This document shows positions 1 to 8,982 of a DNA stretch of 64,000 nucleotides, piece by piece. This DNA is from Haemophilus parainfluenzae T3T1 (GTDB taxonomy: Bacteria > Pseudomonadota > Gammaproteobacteria > Enterobacterales > Pasteurellaceae). A model generated the notes under the pieces. That model was not told the origin of the DNA and did no database searches. It was given only the letters and a program-made list of their open reading frames with translations. Where the stretch lies: NCBI RefSeq assembly GCF_000210895.1, contig NC_015964.1:889501-953500 (forward strand), read 5' to 3'. The translations under genes and the position numbers were made by a program. How positions within the stretch are numbered: position 1 is the first letter of the stretch; the number at the start of each line of letters is the position of its first letter.

Positions 1-1
1 T

Positions 2-442
2 ACGGAGCCTACTTTAGGTTCTGATTATTATGTTGCATTTGGTGTAAATCCAACAACAGAAATGCCACAATCAGGTACTGCAAATTATATTGGAAATGGT
101 ATGCATGTAGAGAAGCGTGCTGAACACTTAGACTCTAACTTATCATTCGTAAAACTAACAGCTAATTTCGCAGATAAAACATTAAATGGAACAATTTCTT
201 TAGCAAACACAGGCTATAAGGATGTTCTTGTATCAAATAGGCTTGCTGGAGGCGCGCTTTCTCCAGAGATACACTTCGATGATGTTTCCTTATCTGCCCA
301 AATTCAAGGCAATAAATTTAGTGGAACAAGCGAGAAAGGTGTTCATGCCGAAGGTGGGTTCTATGGAAAAGATGCTGAAGAAGTCGCTGGAACTTACAAA
401 GGAAAAGATGCTATGGGTGTCTTTGGTGCTAGAAAAAATTAG
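2..442 (+). CDS. TbpB-like / Slam-dependent-type surface lipoprotein, C-terminal part (5' partial)
   Basis: The frame is open from the first bases of the window, so the N-terminus, signal peptide and lipobox lie outside. The visible 146 or so residues alternate short beta strands with Gly/Asn turns and finish with GGFYGKDAEEVAGTYKGKD followed by GVFGARKN. That ending is the hallmark of the C-terminal eight-stranded barrel of transferrin-binding-protein-B-like lipoproteins, including the Slam-exported haem binders such as hemophilin. Known for the family: surface-anchored capture of transferrin, haem or haemoglobin. Which ligand applies here cannot be decided without the N-terminal handle domain. 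A rho-independent terminator follows 20 bases after the stop. The family-level call is fairly secure; the ligand is unknown. Confidence 0.7.
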   Translation, partial: TEPTLGSDYYVAFGVNPTTEMPQSGTANYIGNGMHVEKRAEHLDSNLSFVKLTANFADKTLNGTISLANTGYKDVLVSNRLAGGALSPEIHFDDVSLSAQIQGNKFSGTSEKGVHAEGGFYGKDAEEVAGTYKGKDAMGVFGARKN

Positions 443-460
443 AAATTTTCTGTCAATTTA

Positions 461-490
461 AAAGCAAGCCTTGAGCTTGCTTTATTTTTA
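461..490 (+). terminator. Rho-independent terminator of the surface lipoprotein gene
   Basis: A 9-bp stem AAAGCAAGC / GCTTGCTTT with a 5-nt loop (CTTGA) is followed by TATTTTTAT. It lies directly after the stop at 442 and before the yhdT gene. Confidence 0.8.
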
Positions 491-558
491 TACTTGAGAT
501 AGAAATAAATATCTAATTTAGATTTATAATAGATAAAATTTTTTAACAGGAACTCAGA

Positions 559-813
559 ATGGAACTTTCACAACGTTATAAACAAGCAGCCAAGGAGGCT
601 CGCTGGGCATTAGGTTTAGCTATTTTTTATGTAATTGGATGGTGTGTATGTGCTTATTTACCGAAAGACTCGCCTGGGCCGATAGGTTTTCCGTTGTGGT
701 TTGAATTATCCTGTATTTATTTACCCATTTTGTTTGTAGTGATTGGGTATTGGATTGTCAAAATTGTCTTTTTAGATATCCCGCTAGATGTTGAATCAAA
801 GGAGAATAAATAA
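559..813 (+). CDS. yhdT: YhdT family small membrane protein
   Basis: This 84-residue protein has two hydrophobic segments (about residues 17-34 and 48-72) joined by a short Pro/Gly-rich loop, and a charged tail. It matches the YhdT family, which in many gammaproteobacteria is encoded immediately before the pantothenate symporter gene. Its stop overlaps the panF start (TAATG at 811-815), so the two are translationally coupled. The family has no established biochemical function. A role as an accessory subunit or stabiliser of PanF is inference from the constant gene pairing. The start at 559 is preceded by AGGAACTCAG, a reasonable ribosome-binding site. Confidence 0.85.
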   Translation: MELSQRYKQAAKEARWALGLAIFYVIGWCVCAYLPKDSPGPIGFPLWFELSCIYLPILFVVIGYWIVKIVFLDIPLDVESKENK

Positions 814-2237
814 TGAATTTAGGTATTATTCTCCCTTTAGTAATCTACTTAGTCTTTATTTTTGGTGCGGCATTATTTGCTTATGTAAAACGAAGTAAAG
901 GGGATTTCCTAACAGAATATTATGTGGGAAATCGCTCCATGACGGGCTTTGTGCTTGCGATGACAACAGCTTCCACTTATGCCAGTGCAAGTTCTTTTGT
1001 TGGTGGACCAGGGGCTGCCTATAAATATGGGCTAGGTTGGGTATTGCTCGCCATGATCCAAGTGCCGGCTGTGTGGTTAGCCTTAGGTGCATTGGGCAAA
1101 AAGTTTGCATTACTTTCTCGCGAAACTAATGCGCTTACTATCAATGATTTATTTCTCTATCGTTATAAAAATAAATATCTCGTTTGGATTTCCAGTCTAG
1201 CATTGTTGCTTGCCTTCTTTGCCGCTATGGTCGTGCAATTTATTGGTGGCGCAAGATTGCTTGAAACCACGATAGGGATTCCTTACACTCATGCCTTGCT
1301 TATTTTCGCCTTAACGGTTGGTATTTATACGTTTATTGGTGGTTTCCGAGCCGTCGTATTAACTGATACGATTCAAGGTACGGTAATGATTTTTGGTACA
1401 ATCGTGCTATTAGTGGGCGTTATTTACCATCTCGGTGGCGTAGAAAGTGCGGTCAATAAATTAACTGAAATTGATCCGAGTTTAGTAAGTCCTTACGGCC
1501 CGAATGAGATGCTTGATTTTCAATTTATGGCATCGTTTTGGATCCTAGTCTGTTTCGGTGTGGTTGGTTTACCACATACAGCCGTCCGTTGTATGGCTTT
1601 CAAAGACAGTAAAGCCTTACATCGAGGTATGCTCATTGGGACGATTGTCCTTTCTGTGATTATGTTAGGGATGCATTTGGCGGGTGCTTTAGGACGTGCC
1701 GTTGTGCCTGATTTGACCGTATCAGATAAAGTCATTCCAACCTTAATGTTGGAAGTGCTCCCACCTATTGTTGCAGGGATTTTCTTAGCGGCGCCGATGT
1801 CTGCGATCATGTCCACAGTTGATGCACAACTCATTCAATCCTCCTCAATTTTTGTGAAAGACTTATATCTTGCAAGCAAACCTGAAGCAGCGAAGAATGA
1901 AAAACGAATTAGCCGTATTTCATCAGTCATCACACTGATTTTATCGGCGTTGCTAATTCTCGCGGCACTGAATCCACCAGATATGATTATTTGGTTGAAT
2001 CTATTTGCTTTCGGGGGATTAGAAGCCGCATTCCTTTGGGTGATTGTATTAGGCATTTATTGGGATAAAGCAAATGCAGCAGGGGCAATAAGTTCAATGG
2101 TGGTGGGATTAAGCAGTTATGTGCTTCTGACTCAATTTGGTATCAAACTATTTGGTTTTAATGCGATTGTGCCTGCACTTGTATTTGGTTTGATAGCTTT
2201 CATCTTGGGTAACCAATTCGGTACAAAAAAACAGTAA
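813..2237 (+). CDS. panF: Sodium/pantothenate symporter
   Basis: A 474-residue integral membrane protein of the solute:sodium symporter family. It has about 13 hydrophobic segments and the early signature GNRSMTGFVLAMT followed by YASASSFVGGPGAAY, typical of PanF. It would import pantothenate (vitamin B5) for coenzyme A synthesis using the sodium gradient. Haemophilus species are classical pantothenate auxotrophs or scavengers, so this importer is likely important for growth. The length equals that of E. coli PanF (about 480). The gene overlaps yhdT by one base. It is followed after 16 bases by a DMT-family transporter gene, not directly by prmA as in E. coli. Confidence 0.95.
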   Translation: MNLGIILPLVIYLVFIFGAALFAYVKRSKGDFLTEYYVGNRSMTGFVLAMTTASTYASASSFVGGPGAAYKYGLGWVLLAMIQVPAVWLALGALGKKFALLSRETNALTINDLFLYRYKNKYLVWISSLALLLAFFAAMVVQFIGGARLLETTIGIPYTHALLIFALTVGIYTFIGGFRAVVLTDTIQGTVMIFGTIVLLVGVIYHLGGVESAVNKLTEIDPSLVSPYGPNEMLDFQFMASFWILVCFGVVGLPHTAVRCMAFKDSKALHRGMLIGTIVLSVIMLGMHLAGALGRAVVPDLTVSDKVIPTLMLEVLPPIVAGIFLAAPMSAIMSTVDAQLIQSSSIFVKDLYLASKPEAAKNEKRISRISSVITLILSALLILAALNPPDMIIWLNLFAFGGLEAAFLWVIVLGIYWDKANAAGAISSMVVGLSSYVLLTQFGIKLFGFNAIVPALVFGLIAFILGNQFGTKKQ

Positions 2238-2253
2238 AAACGGACCGCACTTT

Positions 2254-3129
2254 ATGGTTTATCAAATCCTAGCATTGTTTATTTGGAGTAGTGCCTTTGT
2301 AGCCGCTAAATACACCTTTACAATGATGGACACCATTTTGATGATCCAAGTTCGTTTATTAATGGCGGCAATTATTGTGATGCCACTCTTTTTTCGTCGT
2401 TGGAAAGGAGTGTCTAAACCGATGCGAAAACAGCTTTGGTGGCTAGGTTTTTTTAATTATACCGCAACCTTTTTGCTACAATTTATTGGCTTAAAATATA
2501 CGAGCGCGGCGAGCGCAACGACCATGATTGGATTAGAGCCATTATGTGTGATTTTTATTGGGCATTTTTTCTTTCAAGATCGTGCGAAATGGTATCACTG
2601 GTTGTGTGGCGCTTTTGCCTTTTTAGGCGTGGCCATTTTAATTCTAGGTGGGCAGGGCAATGAAGGCTCAAGTGAAATTAGCTTATTGGGCTGCTCATTA
2701 GTGGTTGCGGCAAGTATTGTATTTGCTTGTTGTTTACGTTGGACGAAAAAAGTGGTAGCAACGGTTTCTGCTCAAGCCTATACATCGATTTCTATCGTAT
2801 TAGCGACCATCACCATGCTGCCATTTACTTTATTACTGACGGAAAGCTGGGATATCCATTTTAACTGGCTTGGTTTCTTCGGTTTGATTTATCTCGGCGT
2901 AGCATGCAGTTGGTTTGCCTTTTGGTTGTGGAATAAAGGCTTAAATTCAGTAGATGCAAAAATCTCTGGAATTTTGACCGCACTTGAGCCGATTTTCGGT
3001 GTCTTTTTGGCGGTATTATTGCTTAACGAAGAGGTTTCACTTGTTTCAGCACTTGGGATTATCATTATTGTGGCTTCAGCCCTAGGCGTAAGTTTATTAC
3101 CGAAATGGTTACATAAAGAAATTAATTAA
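2254..3129 (+). CDS. EamA/DMT-superfamily transporter
   Basis: A 291-residue protein with ten predicted membrane segments, arranged as two EamA repeats (about residues 4-135 and 145-280). It has the family-typical IWSSAFVAAKYT start and an ALEPIFGVFLAVLLLNE motif in the second repeat. Members of the drug/metabolite transporter superfamily export or import amino acids, nucleotides or other small metabolites; the substrate cannot be read from the sequence. The gene sits between panF and prmA in the same direction, with a 12-base gap to prmA, so co-transcription is likely. An uptake signal (2244-2252) lies immediately before the ATG and replaces any recognisable ribosome-binding site. Confidence 0.85.
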   Translation: MVYQILALFIWSSAFVAAKYTFTMMDTILMIQVRLLMAAIIVMPLFFRRWKGVSKPMRKQLWWLGFFNYTATFLLQFIGLKYTSAASATTMIGLEPLCVIFIGHFFFQDRAKWYHWLCGAFAFLGVAILILGGQGNEGSSEISLLGCSLVVAASIVFACCLRWTKKVVATVSAQAYTSISIVLATITMLPFTLLLTESWDIHFNWLGFFGLIYLGVACSWFAFWLWNKGLNSVDAKISGILTALEPIFGVFLAVLLLNEEVSLVSALGIIIIVASALGVSLLPKWLHKEIN

Positions 3130-3141
3130 AAGGAAAAGAAG

Positions 3142-4029
3142 ATGGCGTGGATTCAAATTCGCTTAAATAGTACAAATGAAAAAGCTGAGAAAATTAGCGA
3201 TTTTTTAGAAGAAATTGGCTCAGTTTCGGTCACATTTATGGATAGCCAAGATACGCCGATTTTTGAACCACTTCCAGGCGAAACGCGTCTGTGGGGAAAT
3301 ACCGATGTGATTGCATTGTTTGATGCAGAAACCGATATGAATGAGATTGTGAGTTTGCTTAAACAAGCGCATCATTTAGATGAAAATACCGCTTACAAAA
3401 TCGAGCAAATCGAGGATAAAGACTGGGAACGTGAATGGATGGATAACTTCCACCCAATGCAATTTGGCAAACGCTTATGGATTTGCCCAAGCTGGCGTGA
3501 AGTGCCAGATCAAAATGCGGTTAATGTAATGCTTGATCCAGGTTTAGCTTTCGGGACAGGTACCCACCCGACAACTGCACTTTGTTTAGAGTGGTTAGAT
3601 GGTTTGGATTTAACAGGCAAAACCGTCATCGATTTTGGTTGTGGCTCAGGCATTCTTGCCATTGCTGCCCTTAAATTAGGTGCGAAAAATGCGATCGGTA
3701 TTGATATCGATCCACAAGCGATTCTTGCCAGTCGTAATAATGCAGAACAGAATGAGGTGGCGGATCGTCTGCAACTTTTCTTATCAGATGATAAGCCTGC
3801 AGATTTAAAAGCAGATGTCGTTGTCGCGAATATTCTTGCGGGTCCATTAAAAGAACTTTACCCGATTATCTCCCAATTAGTAAAAGAGGGGGGCGATCTT
3901 GGATTATCGGGTATTTTAGAAACACAAGCACAATCGGTATGTGATGCTTATACACAATCCTTTGATTTAGATCCTGTTGCAGTGAAAGAGGAATGGTGCC
4001 GTATTACAGGTAAATTAAAATCGGCTTAA
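3142..4029 (+). CDS. prmA: Ribosomal protein L11 methyltransferase
   Basis: A 295-residue class I SAM-dependent methyltransferase that trimethylates lysines and the N-terminus of ribosomal protein L11. The N-terminal substrate-recognition domain (residues 1-60 or so) is followed by a linker helix. The catalytic domain has motif [19 protein letters not shown] (about residue 164), the [13 protein letters not shown] loop that binds SAM and substrate, and the [10 protein letters not shown] motif. The start has AAAAGGAAAAGAAG upstream. The length matches E. coli PrmA (293). It is the last gene of the yhdT-panF-eamA-prmA series, and a new promoter follows for dusB-fis. Confidence 0.96.
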   Translation: MAWIQIRLNSTNEKAEKISDFLEEIGSVSVTFMDSQDTPIFEPLPGETRLWGNTDVIALFDAETDMNEIVSLLKQAHHLDENTAYKIEQIEDKDWEREWMDNFHPMQFGKRLWICPSWREVPDQNAVNVMLDPGLAFGTGTHPTTALCLEWLDGLDLTGKTVIDFGCGSGILAIAALKLGAKNAIGIDIDPQAILASRNNAEQNEVADRLQLFLSDDKPADLKADVVVANILAGPLKELYPIISQLVKEGGDLGLSGILETQAQSVCDAYTQSFDLDPVAVKEEWCRITGKLKSA

Positions 4030-4077
4030 TTTCTTTTTGTCAATTAAAAAAAGTGCATTTTTTGAACAAATTTCCCT

Positions 4078-4105
4078 TTGCAAAAAAAAGAAAAATGCGT
4101 AATAT
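4078..4105 (+). promoter_or_regulatory. Candidate sigma-70 promoter of dusB-fis
   Basis: TTGCAA at 4078-4083, a 16-base spacer, then TAATAT at 4100-4105. The expected start site leaves a leader of about 65 bases before dusB. In E. coli dusB-fis is driven by a strong growth-rate-controlled promoter. That this one behaves likewise is inference. Confidence 0.5.
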
Positions 4106-4176
4106 AGACCCTTTGTCGGTGACTGCTGTTGCCTGACTTACTAGAGATTAGGACTTGTAATTGGGGATAACATAAA

Positions 4177-5157
4177 ATGCGAATTGGTTCTTATGAATTA
4201 AAAAATCGTATTTTATTGGCGCCCATGGCAGGTATTACGGATCAACCTTTTCGACGTTTATGTGCTCATTACGGCGCGGGATTAACGTTTTCAGAGATGA
4301 TGTCCACTAATCCACAAGTTTGGCATACAGAGAAATCGAAACTTCGTTTAGCACACAGTGAAGAGCTAGGATTAAATGCGGTGCAAATCGCAGGTTCTGA
4401 TCCTTTGGAAATGGCCCAAGCTGCAGCAATTAATGTAGCCTATGGTGCTGAAATTATCGACATCAATATGGGCTGTCCCGCAAAGAAAGTAAATCGAAAG
4501 CTGGCGGGCTCTGCACTGCTTCAATTTCCCGATTTAGTGGAAAAAATTTTAAAAGAAGTCGTGAATGCCGTTGATGTACCTGTGACGTTAAAAATTCGCA
4601 CAGGTTGGGATAAAGCAAATCGAAACTGTGTGCAAATCGGCAAAATTGCAGAACAATCTGGTATTCAAGCTTTAACTATTCATGGGCGGACGAAAGAATG
4701 CTTATTTGAAGGGGAAGCGGAATACGACAATATTCGAGCAGTCAAACAATCCATTTCAATTCCTGTTATTGCGAATGGTGATATTGATTCTGCCTCGAAA
4801 GCGAAAAAGGTACTTGAGTACACAGGTGCCGATGCAATAATGATCGGTCGTGCCGCACTAGGCAATCCATGGCTTTTTCAAGCCGTCGAGGCTTTAGTTG
4901 AACATGATACGATAATTCAAACACCAAGTTTGCGTGAAAAGTGCGGTCATATTTTGCATCATATTCAGGAACTCCATCAGTTCTATGGTGAGCAAAAAGG
5001 CTATCGAATAGCCCGTAAACATGTAGCTTGGTATTTACAGGGAATTCAACCCGATTCCGTTTTTAGACAGACTTTTAACGCAATTAATGAACCGAAAGAG
5101 CAGTTAATTGTGCTGGAAGATTTTTTAAATTCAATTTTGGATAAAGAAAAATGTTAG
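4177..5157 (+). CDS. dusB: tRNA-dihydrouridine synthase B
   Basis: A 326-residue FMN-dependent enzyme that reduces uridine to dihydrouridine in the tRNA D-loop. The TIM-barrel starts with [16 protein letters not shown], a flavin-site motif. The catalytic cysteine is Cys100 in the motif [19 protein letters not shown], the same number as in E. coli Dus[13 protein letters not shown] and the phosphate-binding IANGDIDSA and [13 protein letters not shown] complete the FMN site. The C-terminal helical domain (from about residue 245) recognises tRNA. The gene overlaps fis by 7 bases, the conserved dusB-fis operon of gammaproteobacteria. Confidence 0.96.
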   Translation: MRIGSYELKNRILLAPMAGITDQPFRRLCAHYGAGLTFSEMMSTNPQVWHTEKSKLRLAHSEELGLNAVQIAGSDPLEMAQAAAINVAYGAEIIDINMGCPAKKVNRKLAGSALLQFPDLVEKILKEVVNAVDVPVTLKIRTGWDKANRNCVQIGKIAEQSGIQALTIHGRTKECLFEGEAEYDNIRAVKQSISIPVIANGDIDSASKAKKVLEYTGADAIMIGRAALGNPWLFQAVEALVEHDTIIQTPSLREKCGHILHHIQELHQFYGEQKGYRIARKHVAWYLQGIQPDSVFRQTFNAINEPKEQLIVLEDFLNSILDKEKC

Positions 5158-5450
5158 AACAACAACGTAGTCCGTCTGAAGCGTTAACCGTTTCAGTTTT
5201 AAACTCTCAATCACAAGTAACAAACAAACCATTACGTGATTCAGTAAAACAAGCTTTACGCAATTACTTATCACAATTAGATGGTCAAGATGTGAATGAT
5301 CTTTACGAATTAGTATTAGCGGAAGTTGAACACCCGATGTTAGATATGATTATGCAATACACCCGTGGTAACCAAACCCGCGCAGCTAATATGCTCGGTA
5401 TCAACCGTGGTACATTGCGTAAGAAATTGAAAAAATACGGTATGGGCTAA
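5151..5450 (+). CDS. fis: DNA-binding protein Fis
   Basis: A 99-residue nucleoid-associated DNA-bending protein and regulator of stable RNA promoters. The C-terminal helix-turn-helix (about residues 74-97, [20 protein letters not shown]) is essentially identical to that of E. coli Fis. The middle helices carry the dimer interface, and the more variable N-terminus is where beta-hairpin arms contact invertases and polymerase. The start ATG lies inside the end of dusB, so translation is coupled. The gene is followed by a strong terminator shared with the convergent tonB gene. Confidence 0.97.
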   Translation: MLEQQRSPSEALTVSVLNSQSQVTNKPLRDSVKQALRNYLSQLDGQDVNDLYELVLAEVEHPMLDMIMQYTRGNQTRAANMLGINRGTLRKKLKKYGMG

Positions 5451-5467
5451 TTAAAATTAGCAAAAAG

Positions 5468-5500
5468 AAAGGCGAACATCATGTTCGCCTTTTTATTTAT
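5468..5500. terminator. Bidirectional terminator between fis and tonB
   Basis: The stem AAAGGCGAAC / GTTCGCCTTT has a short ATCAT loop and is flanked by A-rich sequence on the left and TTTTATTTAT on the right. It can therefore end both fis (plus) and tonB (minus). Confidence 0.8.
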
Positions 5501-6297
5501 TGAATGGTGAAACTAATTGGTACGCTTACTGAAGATGCAAATCCAGCAGGTTTTGGGCCGACAGGTCTCGCACTTCTCACAGCTTCAAGTGCTGCATTAT
5601 CTAAGCTTTCATCACCAGAAGATTTAGTAACACGCTCTCCAGACAGCGAGCCATCTGCTCCAACACTAAAACTGACATTAACAATACCTTGTTTACGCAT
5701 CATTTTTGCGCGTGCTGGATAGCGTTTATGCCGTTCAATTTCACGTCGAATAGCCGCACGATAGGCATTATGTTCATCTGTATTGGCACCAGAACCACCT
5801 TGAATACCATTTGTGCCAGGTTGACCAGTAGTTGTCGCTTTAGAATTTGCCGTAGCCGTTGAATTAATATTCTTATCGCCAATCGGTAAATTCTTCGGCA
5901 TTTCCACCGCTTTCTCTGCTTTTACCTCATTTTTAGGTTTTTCTTTTGGCTTCTCTTTCGGTTTTGGTTTCGGTTTTTCTATTGGTTTTTCTGGCTTTTT
6001 CTCAGGTTCTTTTTTCTTCTCAGGCTCTGGTTTCTTCGTTGGATCTGAGACAACTTCTTGTTTTTCAGGTTCCGGCTCTGCCTGTTGAGGTTCGGGTTCC
6101 GGCTCAGGAGCGGGTTCTTCCACTCTCATCCCTTGAATCATTTCCATTGAAATCGTCGTGGATATTTCACCCGGAGCATTACTCGCCGCTTCATGTGGCG
6201 TATGCCAGTTCCAAAATAACGCTCCAAGGATGCTACCATGAACCAATAAAGAAATAAGCAAACCTAATAATGATCGTTTGGTTTGTTGGCTGTTCAT
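5497..6297 (-). CDS. tonB: Energy-transducing protein TonB
   Basis: A 266-residue inner-membrane protein that transmits proton-motive force from ExbB/ExbD to outer-membrane receptors. The single N-terminal membrane helix (residues about 10-30) carries Ser16 and His20, the same positions that are functionally essential in E. coli TonB. A long Pro/Glu then Pro/Lys repeat region (about residues 55-120) spans the periplasm. The globular C-terminal domain has [18 protein letters not shown]. The start overlaps the exbD stop (ATGA). Likely clients in this window are the two receptors at 18378-22739. Confidence 0.96.
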   Translation of the reverse strand: MNSQQTKRSLLGLLISLLVHGSILGALFWNWHTPHEAASNAPGEISTTISMEMIQGMRVEEPAPEPEPEPQQAEPEPEKQEVVSDPTKKPEPEKKKEPEKKPEKPIEKPKPKPKEKPKEKPKNEVKAEKAVEMPKNLPIGDKNINSTATANSKATTTGQPGTNGIQGGSGANTDEHNAYRAAIRREIERHKRYPARAKMMRKQGIVNVSFSVGADGSLSGERVTKSSGDESLDNAALEAVRSARPVGPKPAGFASSVSVPISFTIQ

Positions 6298-6770
6298 TGA
6301 CTACGTCCTACTCCAACGCCTCCGCTTGCAACTCCACCTACTTCAGGCGTATTTTTTGATTCATTTCCTTGAGTCGTTTTGCTTGGGGCGCCTTTATCTT
6401 TCATGGAAACAATGGCGACATTTTTGATTTCATTTTTCGATAACATATCGGTAATGGTCACGAAATCTTGGAAAGAGGCGTCAGCATCAATTTTTAACGT
6501 TACTTTTTGGTCTTTATTCCAACTCATAATTTCTTTTTCAAGCGCTTCTTGTGAAATGGGCTTATCGTTAAAATAAAGTTGCTTGTCAGCCGTAACGGTT
6601 AATAATTTTGTTAATTCATCTGATTTGAATGCGACCGTTGAACTCGCTTTGGGAACATTTACCTTAATTTTCCCTTGGGAAATAAAGGATGCGGTGACCA
6701 ACACTATCGCTAATAACACCAACATAATGTCGATGAAAGGAATAATGTTGATTTCATCAAATTTTTTCAC
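6294..6770 (-). CDS. exbD: Biopolymer transport protein ExbD
   Basis: A 158-residue membrane protein with one N-terminal transmembrane helix. It contains [17 protein letters not shown], where Asp14 corresponds to the proton-conducting Asp25 of E. coli ExbD. A periplasmic domain of about 100 residues follows. The C-terminal tail (about residues 125-158) is rich in Gly/Ser/Thr and is longer than in the E. coli protein. The gene lies between exbB (2-base gap) and tonB (4-base overlap), so the three proteins are made from one transcript. Confidence 0.95.
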   Translation of the reverse strand: MKKFDEINIIPFIDIMLVLLAIVLVTASFISQGKIKVNVPKASSTVAFKSDELTKLLTVTADKQLYFNDKPISQEALEKEIMSWNKDQKVTLKIDADASFQDFVTITDMLSKNEIKNVAIVSMKDKGAPSKTTQGNESKNTPEVGGVASGGVGVGRSQ

Positions 6771-6772
6771 GG

Positions 6773-7225
6773 TTATTCCTTATCTTTTTGAGCGTTTAAT
6801 ACTTTCCATTTCAAGCGATTTACTTCTACTTTACGACCTAAACCACTATAGAACATCATGGAAGGAATCGCGACTAAAATACCTATTGCAGTTGCTTTTA
6901 ATGCAAGAGAGAGGTGCATCATAATGGCTCCTGCATCGACTTCGCCATCGCCATGACCAATTTGGTAGAAAGTTAATAAAATCCCAATTACTGTGCCGAG
7001 TAAGCCAACATAAGGCGCATTGGCACCAACAGTGGAGATTACGGTCATATTACGATTTAAATCAATTTCAAGTGCGTGAATATTGGAATATTTCGCTACG
7101 TTCACACGCTTTAAAAAGAGAAAACGCTCAATTACGGCGGTGAGCATAATCACACTCATCAGAAGTAGAATTCCGATAATCACGTAATCGCTATATTGTT
7201 CTAAAAACTCAAAAAGTTGTAGCAT
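6773..7225 (-). CDS. exbB: Biopolymer transport protein ExbB
   Basis: A 150-residue member of the MotA/TolQ/ExbB family, the pentameric scaffold of the TonB motor. I chose the ATG at 7225 over the upstream in-frame ATG at 7258. AAGGA lies 8 bases before it, and the resulting N-terminus [14 protein letters not shown] matches the H. influenzae protein as I remember it. Three membrane segments are visible (about 13-33, 70-95 with [17 protein letters not shown], and 110-135 with [18 protein letters not shown]). This is the short Haemophilus form. It is first gene of exbB-exbD-tonB and is likely iron-regulated (see the palindrome at 7265). Confidence 0.95.
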   Translation of the reverse strand: MLQLFEFLEQYSDYVIIGILLLMSVIMLTAVIERFLFLKRVNVAKYSNIHALEIDLNRNMTVISTVGANAPYVGLLGTVIGILLTFYQIGHGDGEVDAGAIMMHLSLALKATAIGILVAIPSMMFYSGLGRKVEVNRLKWKVLNAQKDKE

Positions 7226-7264
7226 TTGATAGTCCTTGTATGGGTAATAAAAAAACACAAATTG

Positions 7265-7285
7265 AATTGAGAATGAATTTCAATT
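7265..7285 (-). promoter_or_regulatory. Possible Fur box upstream of exbB-exbD-tonB
   Basis: An imperfect 21-bp palindrome with outer arms AATTGA / TCAATT and a GAA core lies 40 bases upstream of the exbB start. The position and size fit a Fur operator, and tonB operons are iron-regulated in related bacteria. The match to the E. coli consensus is only moderate. Confidence 0.35.
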
Positions 7286-7350
7286 AGATGTGAATTCTAT
7301 CAAATGGAAAATAGAGCGTAAATATAAATTAAAAAAATGAGTATTTTTTT

Positions 7351-7383
7351 ACCGCACTTTGAGATAAATCAGAAAAGTGCGGT
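7351..7383. repeat. Inverted pair of DNA uptake signals
   Basis: ACCGCACTTT (7351-7360) and AAAGTGCGGT (7374-7383) form a 10-bp stem with a 13-base loop, between the bcp and exbB genes. The U-rich stretch follows on the plus strand and As follow on the minus strand. It is therefore not an obvious terminator for bcp, which reads the minus strand. Confidence 0.8.
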
Positions 7384-7400
7384 TGTTTTTGAGAGGTATT

Positions 7401-7868
7401 TTAACGGGATTGTAGGTAATCTAGGACAACTTGATGATGTTCGCCTGTTTTGAATTTATCAAAAACGTGCTGAATTTTGCCTTGTTCATCAATGAGAAAG
7501 GTAATGCGATGAATACCATCATAAACACGGCCCATGAATTTCTTTTCTCCCCATACGCCAAATTGTTCTGCAACCTGGTGATCTTCATCGGAAAGTAAGG
7601 TGAAATTGAGTGCTTTTTTCTCGACAAATTGAGCGAGTTTTTTGGGTGCATCTGTACTGATGCCTAAAATAACTACACCTAATTTTTCTAACTCACGTTT
7701 AGCATCACGCAAACCACAGGCTTGAGTTGTACAGCCTGGCGTTAAGGCTTTTGGATAAAAATACACGAGTACTTTTTTACCTTTGAAGTGAGTAAGTGAA
7801 ACGGGTTGATTGTCTTGATTTAAAAGTGAGAATTGGGGTGCTAAGTCACCTGCTTGTAATGTTTTCAT
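7401..7868 (-). CDS. bcp: Thioredoxin-dependent thiol peroxidase (peroxiredoxin Q/BCP)
   Basis: A 155-residue cytoplasmic peroxiredoxin that reduces hydrogen peroxide and organic hydroperoxides. The thioredoxin-like fold carries YFYPKALTPGCTTQACGLRD, with peroxidatic Cys46 and resolving Cys51, the spacing of atypical 2-Cys BCP enzymes (Cys45/Cys50 in E. coli). The start has AAGGATTTTTT before the ATG. It is a single gene divergent from dapA. Confidence 0.95.
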   Translation of the reverse strand: MKTLQAGDLAPQFSLLNQDNQPVSLTHFKGKKVLVYFYPKALTPGCTTQACGLRDAKRELEKLGVVILGISTDAPKKLAQFVEKKALNFTLLSDEDHQVAEQFGVWGEKKFMGRVYDGIHRITFLIDEQGKIQHVFDKFKTGEHHQVVLDYLQSR

Positions 7869-7985
7869 AAAAAATCCTTAAAAATGTAAAAAATGATTTG
7901 TAAATTCAAGCTATTTTAGCGATTATAACCAGATATTTTCAAATGTTATTGTTAAAACGCAAAATAGATGTAAATGGAGCGCCTT

Positions 7986-8882
7986 ATGACTACGCAAAAC
8001 CCCTTATTTTCAGGCAGTATTGTTGCTTTAGTAACCCCGATGGATAACCACGGAAACATTGATTTTGAAACATTAGAAAAACTTATCGAGTTTCATATCA
8101 ATGCAGGTACAGATTCAATTGTATCTGTGGGTACAACGGGAGAATCTGCCACATTAAGCATTGAAGAAAATGTGAAGGTGGTTGAAAAGACAGTTGAGTT
8201 AGCAAAAGGACGTATTCCAATCATTGCTGGTACCGGTGCTAATGCAACGAGTGAAGCCATTGTGATGACAAAATTATTACGTGATAGCGGTGTTGCAGGT
8301 TGTTTATCTGTTGTTCCTTACTACAATAAACCAACTCAAGAAGGCATGTTCCAACATTTTAAAGCGATTGCAGAATGCACGGATTTACCACAGCTTCTTT
8401 ATAACGTACCAGGTCGTACCGGTAGTGATATGAAACCTGAAACCGTCGCACGTTTGTCTCAAATTGAGAATATTGTAGGGATTAAAGAAGCAACAGGCGA
8501 TTTAACTCGCATTACTGCGATTAAAGAATTAGCCGGTAAAGATTTTATTGTATTAAGTGGAGATGATGCCACAGGATTAGAAGCGATGAAATTAGGCGCA
8601 GAGGGTGTTATTTCTGTGACAAATAACCTTGCAGCAAAAGATATGGCCGCGATGTGTGGCTATGCTTTAGCGGGCGATTTTGCGAAAGCGGAAGAAATTA
8701 ATGCACGTTTAATGCCTTTACACCAAGATTTATTTATTGAATCAAATCCAATTCCAGTTAAATGGGCTGCATATCGTTTAGGTTTAATTAAGACTCCACA
8801 CTTACGTTTACCACTTACTGTGTTAAGCGAAAACGCGCAAGTAAAAGTAGAAGAAGCATTAAAAATTGCTGGCTTAATTTAA
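7986..8882 (+). CDS. dapA: 4-hydroxy-tetrahydrodipicolinate synthase
   Basis: Condenses pyruvate with aspartate semialdehyde, the first committed step of lysine and diaminopimelate synthesis. I place the start at 7986, with GGAG 6 bases upstream and a product [18 protein letters not shown] of 298 residues; an in-frame ATG at 7974 is less likely. The Schiff-base lysine is Lys167 ([10 protein letters not shown]), with Tyr139 ([10 protein letters not shown]), Thr50-Thr51 ([11 protein letters not shown]) and Tyr113 ([10 protein letters not shown]) completing the active site. The enzyme feeds DapF, encoded at 32 kb. It is followed by bamC, as in E. coli dapA-bamC. Confidence 0.97.
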   Translation: MTTQNPLFSGSIVALVTPMDNHGNIDFETLEKLIEFHINAGTDSIVSVGTTGESATLSIEENVKVVEKTVELAKGRIPIIAGTGANATSEAIVMTKLLRDSGVAGCLSVVPYYNKPTQEGMFQHFKAIAECTDLPQLLYNVPGRTGSDMKPETVARLSQIENIVGIKEATGDLTRITAIKELAGKDFIVLSGDDATGLEAMKLGAEGVISVTNNLAAKDMAAMCGYALAGDFAKAEEINARLMPLHQDLFIESNPIPVKWAAYRLGLIKTPHLRLPLTVLSENAQVKVEEALKIAGLI

Positions 8883-8886
8883 TGAA

Positions 8887-8914
8887 TTAAAGGGTTGTTT
8901 TTACAGCCCTTTAA
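8887..8914 (+). terminator. Hairpin between dapA and bamC, possible weak terminator or attenuator
   Basis: The stem TTAAAGGGTTGT / ACAGCCCTTTAA (12 bp, one G-U pair) has a TTTT loop and lies directly after the dapA stop. There is no immediate U-run, but CTTTTTTATTT follows after 11 bases. It may reduce, not abolish, read-through into bamC. Confidence 0.5.
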
Positions 8915-8982
8915 ACTTTCGACTTTTTTATTTGTCAAAGAGCGGTCATTATTTTAATTATTTTTATTGAAGGATTTAAGGA

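Noticed and set aside
5946..6257. Open frame of 103 codons on the plus strand opposite tonB
   Set aside because: It is the antisense shadow of the Pro/Lys/Glu repeat of tonB; low-complexity codons keep the opposite frame open, and there is no ribosome-binding site.
7351..7383. Inverted uptake-signal pair as the bcp terminator
   Set aside because: The U-rich side is on the plus strand, whereas bcp reads the minus strand, where the stem is followed by As. It is kept only as a repeat.
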